Assembly (NCBI GenBank): GCA_027563935.2
Contig: CM050446.2
Coordinates: 127,674,499 to 127,738,498 of the forward strand
Source of the DNA: Costus lasius
Lineage: Eukaryota; Streptophyta; Magnoliopsida; Zingiberales; Costaceae
Length of the DNA: 64,000 nucleotides
Direction: 5' to 3'
Shown here: positions 40,101-53,900 of the stretch, in pieces
Numbering within the stretch: position 1 is the stretch's first letter
Layout: the number at the start of each line of letters is the position of its first letter
Notes under the pieces: model-generated
What the model was told of the DNA's origin: nothing
The model's database searches: none
The model's input: only the letters and a program-made list of their open reading frames with translations
Made by a program: the position numbers and the translations under genes

Positions 40101-41838
40101 CTCCATGAAGGCAAGAACACAATCTGGAGATGCAGCAATGGTTATACAGCAATGGTTATACATGCATTTGAAGCGTTGTTAGTGGTCCATGAAGCACGTG
40201 CGTCCACTGTGGATCTGGCACTTCTCGAGGAAGATAAATTCTCCTAGAGCAGAAGAAGACATCCACATTGAGGAAAATGGACAAGCAGAACCTAGTGGAA
40301 TACCATTTTGGTCTTTGCAAAGTGTTCCTCTTGCGTTAAGGTTAAGCCATATATTGTTCCACTAATCTTCTTTTCCTGTTTCTGTTTCATACTGTGCAGC
40401 ATCAGATAGAGTTTGCTCTTTGCAATCTTTTTCTCACTCAATGCACAAACAAATCATTCACCCGATGAAGATAACAGGAAACCAGAAAAGTACTGAAATT
40501 AGAAAATAGAGATGACGTATGCAGAAATAAAGTGATTATTTGCAGTGGATAGAATAATTGATAATATGAAGCCTGAGGACAAAAGAAAAGAACCTGATAT
40601 TGTAGGGTACAAGCAGCTCTAAAATTGGTAGCTTCTATCACATCAGAAAATAGTACCATGAATGCTAAAGGCCCAACACGAACAGCTTTTGGTTTTACTC
40701 CCTGAAGCAACTCCAATGCACTCTCTTTTGCTAACCATTGGCATGAGTCTGCAGATTGCAAAAGATTTGGACAACCCGGTTATAATGTTATAGGCTTATA
40801 GCAAAAAAAAGAAGAGCTTTGAATTGTTGGAGTTCACAAAGAAACCCCCAGATAAGAAAGATATAAATTACGCAATGCATTATAAATAACAGAAATGGCT
40901 GTGGAAATATAACCGGATCAGCCATATACTAGAAACAATGCAAATATATTCAGCCATCACGGTGGCACTATTAACTTACACTAGCTTTCCATTTTGACAA
41001 GGCGATGATCCTCTAGTTTCATGGAGATGTAAATTATCCCCGCAAGTACTTTCACCTCTTCTTCATCCATCCTTCATTTGAAAAAGCAAGTACTATACTG
41101 ATGGGCACACGAAGCTTCCCATTCAAAGCTTCTGGATGCTTTAAATACTTCATGACAGGTTTCATATATTTCTCGCTACAAAAGCTGAGTTTTCTCTTTA
41201 ATCCCCTTAAAGTTAGTAGAAGAAAACACTAGGTCAGGTGATCAACAAATTTTCAAATCTTTCTTATTACTAAAAGGGTGCTCAACCCAAGCGAGACGCT
41301 TTGATCTAAAGCTATACAGGCCAAATATGGTCTGATGGGCCCCTGGTGGTCCCCACCAATGTTAAATGCAGCTGGACTGTGAAGAAGATTATTGAATCCA
41401 TGAATGAACTTAGTGATGGATTTAATGTGTTCATCACTAATGGTAATTCAGTTACCATCACGAAGGGGAGGTGTTTTTTGGCATGTCTTTTAACAAATAA
41501 ACCTACTTCTATCAAATCTGCTATCACTGCTAATGATAGTTTATTTTCTTATTATTCAAAACGATAGCAATGTTCTTGAAGCTGTCTAATTCTAGAGTTC
41601 GGATGGCTACAGCCAAGAAGGCTTCTCATTAGTTTAGTATAGATATTTTTCCATTCCCCAAAATCTAGCTGGAAGCTCAAAGTCACTCCTCTTGTTAATG
41701 TTTTTAGCTGGAAACTGATTGTAAAATATTTTACCAAGTACCCAGTAAGAAATCAAAAACTAGACTATAATCAAAAACTAGACTATACATACAAAGTTAG
41801 TATTGTTTATATTTAAACACACATATACACACACATAT

Positions 41839-41901
<63 letters not shown>

Positions 41902-44900
41902 CAGTCGATATCATCTGGTACACACTTGTATCTTGAACCTTGGTACCCTTTTGGACATTGTCCTGTAAGTCCCTCTCATGGCATCTTTTGTGTAACCTAT
42001 ATGGGACATTAGTGGTCATGATATTTTCACTACCAAAATGTTATTTATATTTGTTTTTAGAAGGGCACTTTTGATATCAACTTTGAGTTTCTCAATGAGT
42101 GTTCTAATGGTGCATGAATGAAGAAAGATAGAGGAAAGCAAATCTAGCATTCTGACTTGTGATCTCTTTTGGAAAATTCTCTTTGATAGAGATGGAAGGC
42201 TCAAGATGAAATTACTTAAAAAGGGCAATAGGGCTTATTGAAGAAAAATGTTTTCTATGATCTTGCTTTCACAGTAAATATGTTTGGAATGGTCTAACAC
42301 GATGCTTTGAAGCCTATGACCATGGTTTTCAATGCATTTCACATTTCAGCATAAGCTACCAAAGGATTTTCTGTTAGGAAGTTTGGCGGATCATAAAACA
42401 AGGCATCAAAATTTTTGATTAAATGTGTTTTGGGTGTGTTTTGAGACAAGGGTGTCCGATTGGTAGCTATTTTCTTGTCCCCATATTAGGCGCAATCACT
42501 TTCTTCATACCATTTTTGCTAGTTTGATTTTACAAAAAAAAAAACAAAATAGAACCATCCAAGTATAGCAATTTGGGATTTAGTAACTCATTACTAATTT
42601 CACTAGAATTAACACTTGTTGAGGTTCAGATTTAGTAGAAAAGTTTAAATACCTGTGGTGGCACAAGGCTCAATCTAGAGCCTTTGGCCTGTTACACTTA
42701 AATAAAAAGTCTAAGTGCAACTTCACACATCAGAGATCACGCTATAGCTGAAAATTTTCTTGGATGACAAACAAATTTATCAAATAATTTTCATTAAAAT
42801 TGTTTGAAACAATTTCCAAAATTCAACTTGAGCAATTAGCTCTTATTACAGGCTTTATTACAACCTCTTCAATTTTAAAACTATCTACTACTACTGTAGC
42901 ATATAATGCTTTGCCACTTTATCCTCCTCTCATTCCTAGGCCGGATTTGAAAATATCAACAAACCCTCATAGGCTAGCAATAATGCTGAGTAAGCTCGTC
43001 CCCTAACGTCAAACTTGAGCAAGGAGATAAGGCCAAAGATCCAGATAACAAGTGGAAGACAACAAAATAGGATACAAAATGAAATAAAGTGTAATATTTG
43101 TTGTCCGTGGAAAACAAATGCATACAATAAAGTGATAAATCACACACTCTATACAGTGAACACATGTGTCTCCATGTGTCATGAGTTCCAAGTATGCTAT
43201 GTCAGGGGACTCCAACCAGTCCACAACATGGATAACAAGTACCATGCAGGGCATTAATAGGTCCCAAGCCATACTCATACAAATATTAGGTACACAGATG
43301 GCAAGTAAACAAAATATCACAGAAACAACATGTATATAGAATTAGTCACTAACAGGAGAACATAACAGTGTGTCAATAATATAAGCATGTAACAACGATA
43401 CAATTAAAGCATCTAGACATATAGACACAATCAAATCATGATAAATCAAACAACTCAACATCTACTCATGCTCGTATTACACCAAGAGTTAACGATAATA
43501 AAGGTTGAGTATTGCATTCATAATTTAAATGCTTAAGATCCTGATTTACTTTGTTTATCAATATATAGATCCAATTGAGTAAACCAATCGGTCTACATGT
43601 TAAAGTTACACATAAGCAAAAATAAGACTACATTTAACAAAAATTCTTAGATAATCTAAAAGAGCACCCTTGAAAACCTAGGGAATCGATCCTAAATGTC
43701 AAGAATCGGACCAAATTAGGACTGAACCATTTGATCTTAGGTTGAACCAGCCAAATTTGATAAACCAAACCAATAACTAGCAAAAGTCCTAAGATTCTAC
43801 TATCAATTCAAGTAAATTAACCCAACCATCTTCTAAAGCAAAGTAAGATTTACCTGAACCTAAAAAAAATCCTATGAACTAGTTCAAAATCAAGTCGAAC
43901 CAGCCAAACCCAAATCTGAACCGGTTTGGGTAAGGGGTGAAAACTTGGCCACTGTTCATAGATTCAGTCGAATTAAACTAGTTTTTATTGAACCCACCCC
44001 AACCGAGTAGGATCCATCATCTTCAACGAATCCCCCTCAAATCCAGGCGGCTCCCTTTGCCCGGTGGCATTCCAACAACGGTGACAGCATCCAGCGATGC
44101 TAGCAATGACATCTCTGTTGCCTCCTAAACTCATTGCCGCTCACAGTCAACAGAACCCAACAGCGATGGCGAGGCGTCGCACAACGAAAGCTTCAACGCT
44201 CGCAGTGGCACGGCAAAGGCCTGACTGTGGGTGAGAAAAGATGGCGACGGAGTTTTGGCAATAAGAGAAGAAGTGATGATAACATATTCACAACAACATC
44301 AGCGGAGACCCATGGAAAAAGGAGGAGGTTAGTGTATGCTTTCAATAGTTACCCCAAACACACCTCCTAAATACCATCAACGCAAACGCAATAACTGCCA
44401 AACATTAACGCAAGCGTGTACATCTGGCAAGCTGAATAAACTGAGTCAAGTAGTCAACTATTAGACCTATCTCCTCGACTTAATTGCGGGAGTCAACCGA
44501 ATGGCCAAGTCATGCATGCTTAGAACAATCACTAGGTTGAACCATGGCATAAGTAGAACTATCAAGTAACATTTATTTCATTAATAAGGAGAAATTCAAG
44601 GTATTACATCTCTACTCCTAAAAGAAAATTTTGTCCTCCAAATTAGAAATAAAACAAATCATAAATTTACAAAAATAACAATACACTTATTAGTCACAAA
44701 GGTAGTGGTAAAGCTCCCTCATTTCATCTTCATCCTGCCATAATTGTGCATCTCTCTAAAGCAATTCTGCTCCCAGCAATTTCTTCTCCACTAATTCATG
44801 CAAATACACCAGAGATATGCACTTCCTTCCATATAAGGCTACTTATGATGCCATTTGAATTGACAAATGATAACTATTATTATAGAAAAATTCGACCAAA

Positions 44901-47900
44901 TGTAAATGTTTATCCCACGATGACTATACATACAAAGCACAAGCTCTAAGCATGTAATCCAAAGTTTGAATAGTTCTTGTCTCTAACTTACCTAGGACTC
45001 TAGGAGGATATGATTCAATTTGGGTTAGTTAGAGCAAGAGGAAAAGATAGATTAATTATTCCACCTAGGATAACACCCTATTACACATAAGTTATAGGGT
45101 TAACGGGTAAGAAAAGTTTAAACCCTAGACCCGTTAACCTAATAACCATAAAGCACTAACACTCCCCCTCAAGCTGGAGAAAAGATATTAACTAGACCCA
45201 GCTTGTTACACAAATTCTTAAGTCTAGTTGATCCCAAGGACTTGGTGAAGATGTCGGCAATCTGGTCTTCAGATTTCAAATATGGAGTAGCAACCAGTTT
45301 GTTGTTGATAGCTTCCTTGATGAAATGACAATCCACCTCTATGTGCTTAGTTCGTTCATGGAAAACTGGATTGTTGGTAATAAAAATAGCAGCTTGATTA
45401 TCACAGAACATGTTCATTGGGCTAGGACAATTTATCCCACATTCTTGTAAGAAGTTTCTTAACCAAAGCATTTCACAAACAGTATGAGCCATGGCTCTAT
45501 ATTCTGCTTCGCAACTTGATCTTGCCACAACACTTTGTTTCTTGCTTCTCCATGTGACCAAGTTACCACCCAAGTAGGTGCAGTAACCAGAAACAGATTT
45601 CCTATCATCAATATTGCCAGCATAATCAGCGTCAGAAAAAGCTTCAATTTGAGTGTGCCCATTTTTACAATACTTTAATCCTTGACCAGGAGCACCTTTG
45701 ATATACTGAACCACACGAGTAGCTGCGTCCCAGTGACATTGCTTGGGTTTTTGCATAAATTGACTAATGATCCCCACAGCATGAGAGATGTCAGGTCTTG
45801 TAACAGTGAGATAGTTAAGTTTGCCAACCAGACGGCGATACTGAGTGGCATCAATGTATGCAGACTCCTCGTTATCACTATACTTCTGGTTTGGAATTAG
45901 GGGAGAATCAACTGGCTTGCAGTCACTCATACCAATCTCATCCAGAAGGTCTAAGACATATTTCCTTTGTGACAGAAACACACAATCACGCTGATATGCG
46001 ACTTCAATGCCCAAGAAATATTTTGGTGTCCCTAAATTCTTAATCGAAAAATGAGACTGTAGGTGATTCTTGGTTTCCTCAATTCCCCGTTGATCATCAC
46101 CTGTAAGAAGCATGTCGTCGACATAAACCGCCAAAATAGTGACACCACTCTTTGAGCGACGAATAAAAATAGAATGATCAGCTTGACTATGACTAAACCC
46201 AAATGAGGTCATGATCTGTGAGAGTTTATGAAACCATGCTCTCGGACTTTGTTTGAGACCATAGATTGATTTATGCAGTTTGCACACCATCTCCCCCTGA
46301 GCAACATAGCCAGGAGGTTGCTCCATAAAGACTTCTTCAGTTAAATCTCCATAAAGAAAGGCACTGGTTACATCCATTTGATGAAGAGACCATCGACCAT
46401 TGACAGCAAGAGAGAACAAAGCCCGAACAGAATTGAGACGCGCCACTGGAGAGAAGGTATCATGATAATCAAGGCCATGAATTTGAGAGAAACCCTTGGC
46501 AACTAGGCGAGCTTTGTGGCGAGCAATAGAGCCATCAGCGTTGAATTTGACTGCGAAAACCCAGCAGCATGGGACAAGCCGAGCACCAGGAGGAAGAGGA
46601 ACCAAGGACCAGGTGTTACGAGTCTGTAGGACAGTCATCTCAGCATCCATAGCTTGCTTCCAGTGAGGTAATGACATAGCCTGCGAGGGAGATGTAGGCA
46701 ACGAGACCGAGGACAAGGCAACAGAAAAAATACGAAAAGAAGGTGACAAATGATGGTAAGAAACATAATGAGAAACAGGGTAATGAGAAGTATTACGCTT
46801 GCCTTTACGAAGAGCAATGGGGAGGCTATCATCAGGAACCGCCGACGAAGAGGGCTCGACAGGAGGAGGCCGGGGGCGACGGTGATAAACCTGCAAAGTA
46901 CCAACAGGAGGCGGCGTAGAAGAGGAAGGAGGAACCGGAGGAGAGGCTGGAAGAATAACAGGGACAGGAAGAAAACCAGAAGAAGAAACAGGAGCCGTAG
47001 TAGAAGAGAAAAAAAGGCGTAGACTCATCAAAGGTAACATCGATGCTGGTAAAGAGGCGACCACTGGAGGGATCAAAACAACGATATCCCTTCTGAGTCC
47101 GAGAATACCCAAGGAAGACACAACGGGTAGCACGCGGACTTAACTTGTCAACACCCGGGCCAAGGGCATGGACATAACACAAACACCCAAACACCCGAAG
47201 TGGAAGAGGAAAAGGAGTGTGTGCAGGAAATAAAAGAGAGAATGGGGAACACCCATTTAAAACCGGAGTAGGAACCCGATTAATCAGAAACGAAGCAGTC
47301 AGAACCGCATCAGCCCAATAAGACCGAGGGACCTTCATGTGAAACAATAAGGTACGGGCCACCTCGAGAAGATGGCGGTTTTTACGTTCAGCAACACCAT
47401 TTTGGGAAGAAGTATAACTACAAGTAGTTTGATGTATAATGCCATGGGAACGACAAAAGGACTGAAAGAAAGTGCTAGTGTATTCCAATGCATTATCAGA
47501 ACGCAAAATTTGAATAGGGACACCAAACTGAGTTTTAATTTCAGCACAAAAATTGCAAAATAAATCAAAGAGCTCAGACCTCTTAGACAAAACATAACAC
47601 CAACAAACTCGAGAGAAATCGTCTATAAAAGTAACAAAGTATCTGTGGCCATCACGACCAGGAACAGGACTCGGACCCCAAATGTCGGAGTGAACGAGAT
47701 GAAACGGGTGGAGACTGCGAGAATTGGAAGTGGACGGCAATGATGTCCGATGATGTTTACCCAGTTCGCAAGCATCACAATGAAAAGACGGCCTGGACGG
47801 CAGGGAGAGAACATGTTGAAGGCGCGCAGCAGAAGGGTGTCCAAGACGGTAGTGCCAGAGCAGAGGAGAGACAGCAGTGGAAGAAAGAGCCCGCGGTACA

Positions 47901-50900
47901 GCAGATGGTATAAGTGTGTAGACACCGCCCCGCCTAGGCCCCCCACCAATCGTCTGCTTCGTTCGGAGGTCCTGAAACAAACAGTGAGAGGGTAAGAATG
48001 TGATACTGCAATTGCAATGCGCAGTAAAGGCACTAACAGAAAAGAGATTGACAGGAAAGGAAGGAATGTAAAGCACATGAGTAAGAAGTATCGTGGAAGA
48101 AAAAGAAACAGTCCCGATTCCCATGACGGGCACTAAGGAGCCATTGGCAATAGCAACCGGGGAGTAAACTCCCCCTGTGGAAAGAGAAGTGAACAGACTA
48201 CGATTACCTGTCATGTGAGATGACGCACCAGAATCAACTATCCAAGTAGAATCAAAAGAAGCAAGAGAAGCTATACCGGAAGTGTGGCTGGAAGAAGCTA
48301 TGAAGGTGGATGGCCCGGCAGGTGACTCAGATGTAGACTGGAGGAAACGAGCATACTCAGCGGCCGAGATAGTAACAGTGTCAGTGGTGGGTGTGGCAGG
48401 TGGAGCTGCAGGTACAGAAACCGTATGAGAAGAGGGCGCAACAGACACTGTAGCAGCCCGAGCAGAAGGAAGCCCAAACTTCTGCCAACACCTGTCTGGA
48501 GTATGATTTGTGCGACCACAGTGAGTGCAGGGTGGAAGATTACGACCACGGCCTCGTCCTCGTCCCCGTCCATGAACACGACCACGGCCGAAAGAAGAGG
48601 GAACAGGAGAGGATGCAAGAGCACTCGGTGTGTCCTGGATCGGTGTAGTAGTCGTCACCCGTAAGAGGCGAGAGAAGGCTCCCTGAAGAGTGGTAATCGT
48701 TGAGTCCAATAGCAACTGAGAACCCAAGGCTGAATACTTAGGATTGAGGCACGATAAATATTTGGCCACCAGAAACTCCTGACGCTGTTGAAGAGTAACT
48801 TCAATGTCGGAGGAGGCAGGATGATACTGACAGAGCTCATCCCATTTTCCTTGCAATAAGGCATAAGTTTCCTGGAAGGATCGATCTTCCTGTTGTAGAT
48901 TGATAATTTCTTCATAGAGACGGAGAACATGACTTAGATTCTGTCTGGAGGCATAAGTGCCGGTTAGAAACTCCCAAGCAGATTTGGTGGTTTTCTGATA
49001 CATAATAGTAGATGCAATCTTGGTGTCCATGCTATGAAGTAATAAATTCAGGGCAGCCATATCTGAACGACGCCAGGAATCATAAGTAGGATCAGTAGAA
49101 AGAGGAGCCGACTGAGTGAGATGATGCTCCTTTCCATGAGATCCCAGAAAAAGACGAACTGATTGTGACCATAACTGAAAGTTTGTACCATCAAACTTAA
49201 TAATATTTGTCCCAAATGTGGTTCCGGGTTTGAAGTCCATGTTAGAGGACAAAGAGTCCATAATAAAACAACAGTAAGAAGGAACCAAATTCCAAACTGA
49301 TTGTCAAGACAAGAAGAGAGCTTCACCTTGGAGTTATGAGCCAAAGATAAGTACCGGAAGTATCCGTGGAGAAGCGCCGAACATGAAGATAGTAGAGAGC
49401 TTCTAAGACACCGCGAAGGTTCACTTCATACGTGAACAAAGGCTCGGTTTGGGTTGGATAAGATGCTGCCCAAGATTGAAAGCAATCCAAGGTGAAGAAG
49501 ATTGAGCACCTGCGGCTTCTAGAAACTCATCCGCCCGAGGCCAAGCATCAATGGCCTCCAACGCACAAAGAAGGGATCGGCGGATAGAGACCTAGTTCTT
49601 CATAGAAGGGATCCTAAGCATCCCTTTTTTTTTATGTGAGGAATAGTCTGGTGGCAAGAGAGCTTGGCGCATCACGAGGCCATGCCACGGCCTGTGAAAA
49701 ACCGGCGCCAAGCGGCGGCGGCGGCGGCGGCGGTGGAGAACCCTAGCGCCGACAAGAGCTTCTCCTCGCTAGGTTATAAAGAATAGAGGAGAAGAATAGA
49801 AGGGCGAGGGCGGCGGGAAGCAGCAGCGGCGTCGATGAAGAAGCGGCGGCGGCGATGAAGAGGCGGCGGCGGAAGCGGCGATAGCAGCGGTGAGGGATCG
49901 CTCCTCTGATACCAAGTTAGAGCAAGAGGAAAAGATAGATTAATTATTCCACCTAGGGTAACACCCTATTACACATAAGTTATAGGGTTAACGGGTAAGA
50001 AAAGTTTAAACCCTAGACCCGTTAACCTAATAACCATAAAGCACTAACAGGGTTGTAGATAGATTAACCAAATCTACACATTTATCCAAGTAAAGAAGAC
50101 TTATACTTTGGATAAGTTAGTAGAAGTTTATATAATAGAAGTGGTTAGTCAGCATTCCTGAATGCGTTGCCCCACTTTTTCTCTGGTTGCCGAAACTCCA
50201 TCACAACCTTTTCTCCCTCTCAGTCAAGTCTTCACTTCGTCATTGAAGCCTTCATTGTGTGAGGCTAATCAAGGGTCGCTCTAGGTACATTTCTTCCTTT
50301 TCTCCTTCGTCTCCACCTTGGTTCGTCACCACCGACGATTGGTGCCGCTTTCTATCTCAAAGTCAACCAGATATCAGATTCTATCAACTGTGAGCGGCAA
50401 TGAGTTTAGACGGCAGCAAAGATGTCGTTGCCAACGTGTTACAGCCTAAAACACCCCAATCAAATTTTTCCTTAAAAGGGGTCTATGATTGTATACCAGA
50501 GAGCGGGGAAGGGAGGAGAAGACTGTCCCAGAACAAAGTAAAACCTCGCTCGCTCCCTAAGTCCCGGCCAACGGATTGGCCTCACAACATGCGCACCCCA
50601 ACCAAACCCTTATGAAGCAAACCCCCTTTTTCTTTTGTTATTCTTTTCAATGCTTCTTTTCTTTTACATTTACATGCCTCACACAAAGTTACAATCCTCA
50701 TAGCTCACTTCCCTTACAATCAGCTAAGGGATATCTTCAAGAGGAATGGAGCAGGAGCATTCAGGTGCCCACTGGGTTTTGAAGCTAGAGGCAATCACAA
50801 CAAGGGCTTGGCCCACTAAGCACACAAATATATAGATCACAGCAAACAAGCGCATGCAGCACCATACAACATCACAGCAAGCCACGCATGAAAATCCAAA

Positions 50901-53900
50901 ACCGGAAATCACTATCATCAAAGCATGGAAATATCAGCAAGATAATCACAAGTGCACAACCTGAGCCAAAATCAACTGGAAATCCAATAACCAGTATAGG
51001 AGGATCAAAGTGGCACATGCATCAGCATAGTAGAAATCCAAGGAGAAAAACCAAGAATCCAATCGGCATTCACTTTCACGCATCGACCAAGGGGGAAGAA
51101 AACTACCTAGCCCAAGGGAATGGGCTAACCAGTTGAGTCGTGTGGCACCATCTACAGAACCACCATAACTTCAAATGAAGTTCATTCAGCAAATATCAAC
51201 TCACGTCTCCAACTCAAATAAGGGAGAACAACTCAAATAAGGGAGAACAGGGAAATAGCCAGCTGCCTTACGCCATCCAACTCAAGTGGAACTTGGGGGT
51301 TGCGTTCGGGAAGAAACCCATGTACAAGAAGAACACCAAGAGAAGAACCAAGAGTAGGAACCAACCCTCCAAAACTAAACCCGCAGGCGGCAGGGAGAAG
51401 AGGCATTACCGCCCACTAGGGTTCCAATAGGAACCCCTGCTCATCTAGCTATGTGAAGGCTCATGCTGGCCGCTAGGTGCTCCAAGAGCAGCCCAAGAGA
51501 AGCTGCAGTAGAGCCTTATAAATGTCAACATCATATCTAGGTCAAAGACCTAGACCTTGGTAGCAAACATGGAGAAAGGGAGAGCTGCATGCTGGGAAAA
51601 TCTAGGCGTGTCCAAGGAAAACTCCAGCTGAATAAAATCAAGTGGAACCACTAGGATGGAGGTAGAAGACCAAGCTAAACAATGGCGTAAAGCTCTAGAA
51701 GAGAAAACCAGGAAATTGCCCTTCAACCTTTAGCCTTTTAGTCCCAAAATCCAGCCGCCCACAAAAATTGCAAAGCCCTAAAGTTCAGCCTAAGAACTCT
51801 ACTAAGCTTGCATGTAATGCCACATGGCAACCCCATATGAATCCAGCACACTAATTTGCAGCAAGGTCAAAATCAGCACTCGGTCAACTCCCAATTACAA
51901 TCGCAAGCTGCATAATAAGTGGGTTAAATTACAAAGCTGCCACTATGGAATAAATCTCATGCTTTAATAACTGTGCAAATACATTTATAACTCATCTCTG
52001 CATAAACTGATGGACACGCTGCCTCGATCCCCTCTCCATGTACATTGACCATTCTAGGCTGCGTCTAATAATAACCTATAGGGAGGGAGTCAACTAGCAC
52101 AGGCGCCACCCCCGTCTAGCCCTTGAGTTGGGATATCACCCCCGGACTCACCCTCACTCTGTCAGGACCAAATCGGAATCAGGGCTCATTGATCTGATGC
52201 CCTTAGCGAACTATTCGCCCCCGGTCCCTCGACCAAACGAGTTACTAGACCAACTAGCAACTACCCAATCTGGGTCAATAAGCCGACATGGTTCGACATA
52301 TCCAGGTACTACGATGCGTTCATCGTCTCCCTGTCCTCAGTCTCCCCCGCACCCGTCTATCGGGCCCTGGCATCCTACCGCCGAGGCCAGTATCAACGCC
52401 TCGTAGTGTGCCTAACTCTTTCGGCCCGACCCTGTGTCCGGGCTAGACTTGTGTCATGCCACGCTTCCGCGCGCCAGGTTTGCTCCCACAAGTCGGTACG
52501 CTTTCGCGCTCCAGGGCTTGTGGTCATTCCCCCTCGCACATCAGTCTGTGGTTTCGTCCACAGTCTTGCCGTCGGAGCATGCAGCCCACTGCCTACTCAA
52601 AAGGACACACCCAATTAGCACACTACATAGTCTCGTCGCCAGGCAGCTTACTGCGTCAGTCCACTCAGTCCATCGAGCATATGCCCACACTAGTCCATCA
52701 GTGTAGTTACCCTGGCACAATGAGAACACTAGTCCATTAGTGTCTCAATAATAATATGAGTACACCCACAGTCCATCGGAGGTCTCATGGATAAGTATGA
52801 GCACACCCACAGTCCATCGGGGGTCTCATGAGTAAAGAAGGGTATCCCCATATAAAATAATAGAGTTCGACTACAACTGAAACTCGTGCCAGGTCCTGGA
52901 CTGCATTGTTCAAGTGATCCACGTCTAAGGACGAGACGTGATCATATATATGAACAACCATAAGAAAACCATGGAGATAAATATCTAAGTATAGGGGGCG
53001 TCACACTCTCCGCCGCCAAAAGAAGTCACTGCCCTCGGCGACTGGAGGGATAGATAACATGAACAATAAAATATCCTTGAGAAGTCCATCTCTCGCAAGA
53101 TACCAATAAAACCCACAAATGAAAACTGAATCCATCATAAAAATGCCAATATTTACAAATCACCAAAAAGCCAATAAAGGCAGCCCACTGCATACATCAT
53201 ACAAAAATCATGTCCGAGAGATCTCATGATATCACAAAATAGGAGGCAAATAGTCTCATAACCTATTTCCCCTGCTTTGGCTACCTCTAGCACCATAGGA
53301 CTCAGATACACAGGCTCTTCAAGTTCCTTTTCCTTCTCCATAACCATGGCATTCGCCGTCTGTTTCTTTGGACAAGCGTGGGCATAGTGAGGACCCCACA
53401 AAGAAAGCATCGAACTGCATGTGTAGATGTAGAATCAAAATGCGGTTTATGATTCTCTGGCCGCTTCCCTTCTGTAACACCTGGTCTCGGCTTAAAAGAT
53501 GACCACCTCGTCGAGGGGTCATCCCCTTCTTAATCCACATAGATCCTTGGTGTTTTGGCTTCCCAACAAAAGAACTATGCTGTGGTTTGGATCATTAGGG
53601 CCTTGCCCCTCTCAAATCAGTAAGTGAGTCAGCTGCAACATAGGTTGACTGCAAATCTTGAAGCTTCTGTCTCTTTAGCTCCAACTGAGCCTATGGCTTA
53701 AGACCATTTATGAAATGGTAGAGTCTGCTGTCCTCCTCTATCACAGGGATTTTCATCATAATGCCAACATATGCCTTAACATAATCCCTCAAATAGTATG
53801 TCTCAACTGGAGTAATCTATCTCGGGCCGCCCAAGCAGAGTTTTCAGGAATAAATCTTCGCTTGATTTCTGACTTGAGCTCATCCCAAGTCATAGTACTA

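Larger units (their letters stand above)
45027..50049 (-). mobile_element. Copia retrotransposon 2, nearly intact, sense with the host gene
   Basis: 5,023 bp with a perfect 5-bp target duplication GGGTT (45,022-45,026 and 50,050-50,054). LTRs of 135 bp (45,027-45,161 and 49,915-50,049) differ at a single base. The primer-binding site reads cctctgatacca on the plus strand (49,903-49,914). Related to Copia 1 in gag and pol but with unrelated LTR sequence. The untranslated leader (49,262-49,902) contains a GGC trinucleotide run near 49,712-49,733. Very high LTR identity implies a recent insertion. Confidence 0.96.

Noticed and set aside
41312..42228. Possible coding fragments within the large intron
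   Set aside because: Short frames on both strands show only vague retroelement-like words and no catalytic motif; (AT)n reads account for one of them.
52128..52740. Overlapping frames repeated at 60,540-60,985 and, inverted, at 464-852
   Set aside because: All three sets lie in copies of the Y-family LTR; recurrence reflects the repeat, not a conserved gene.
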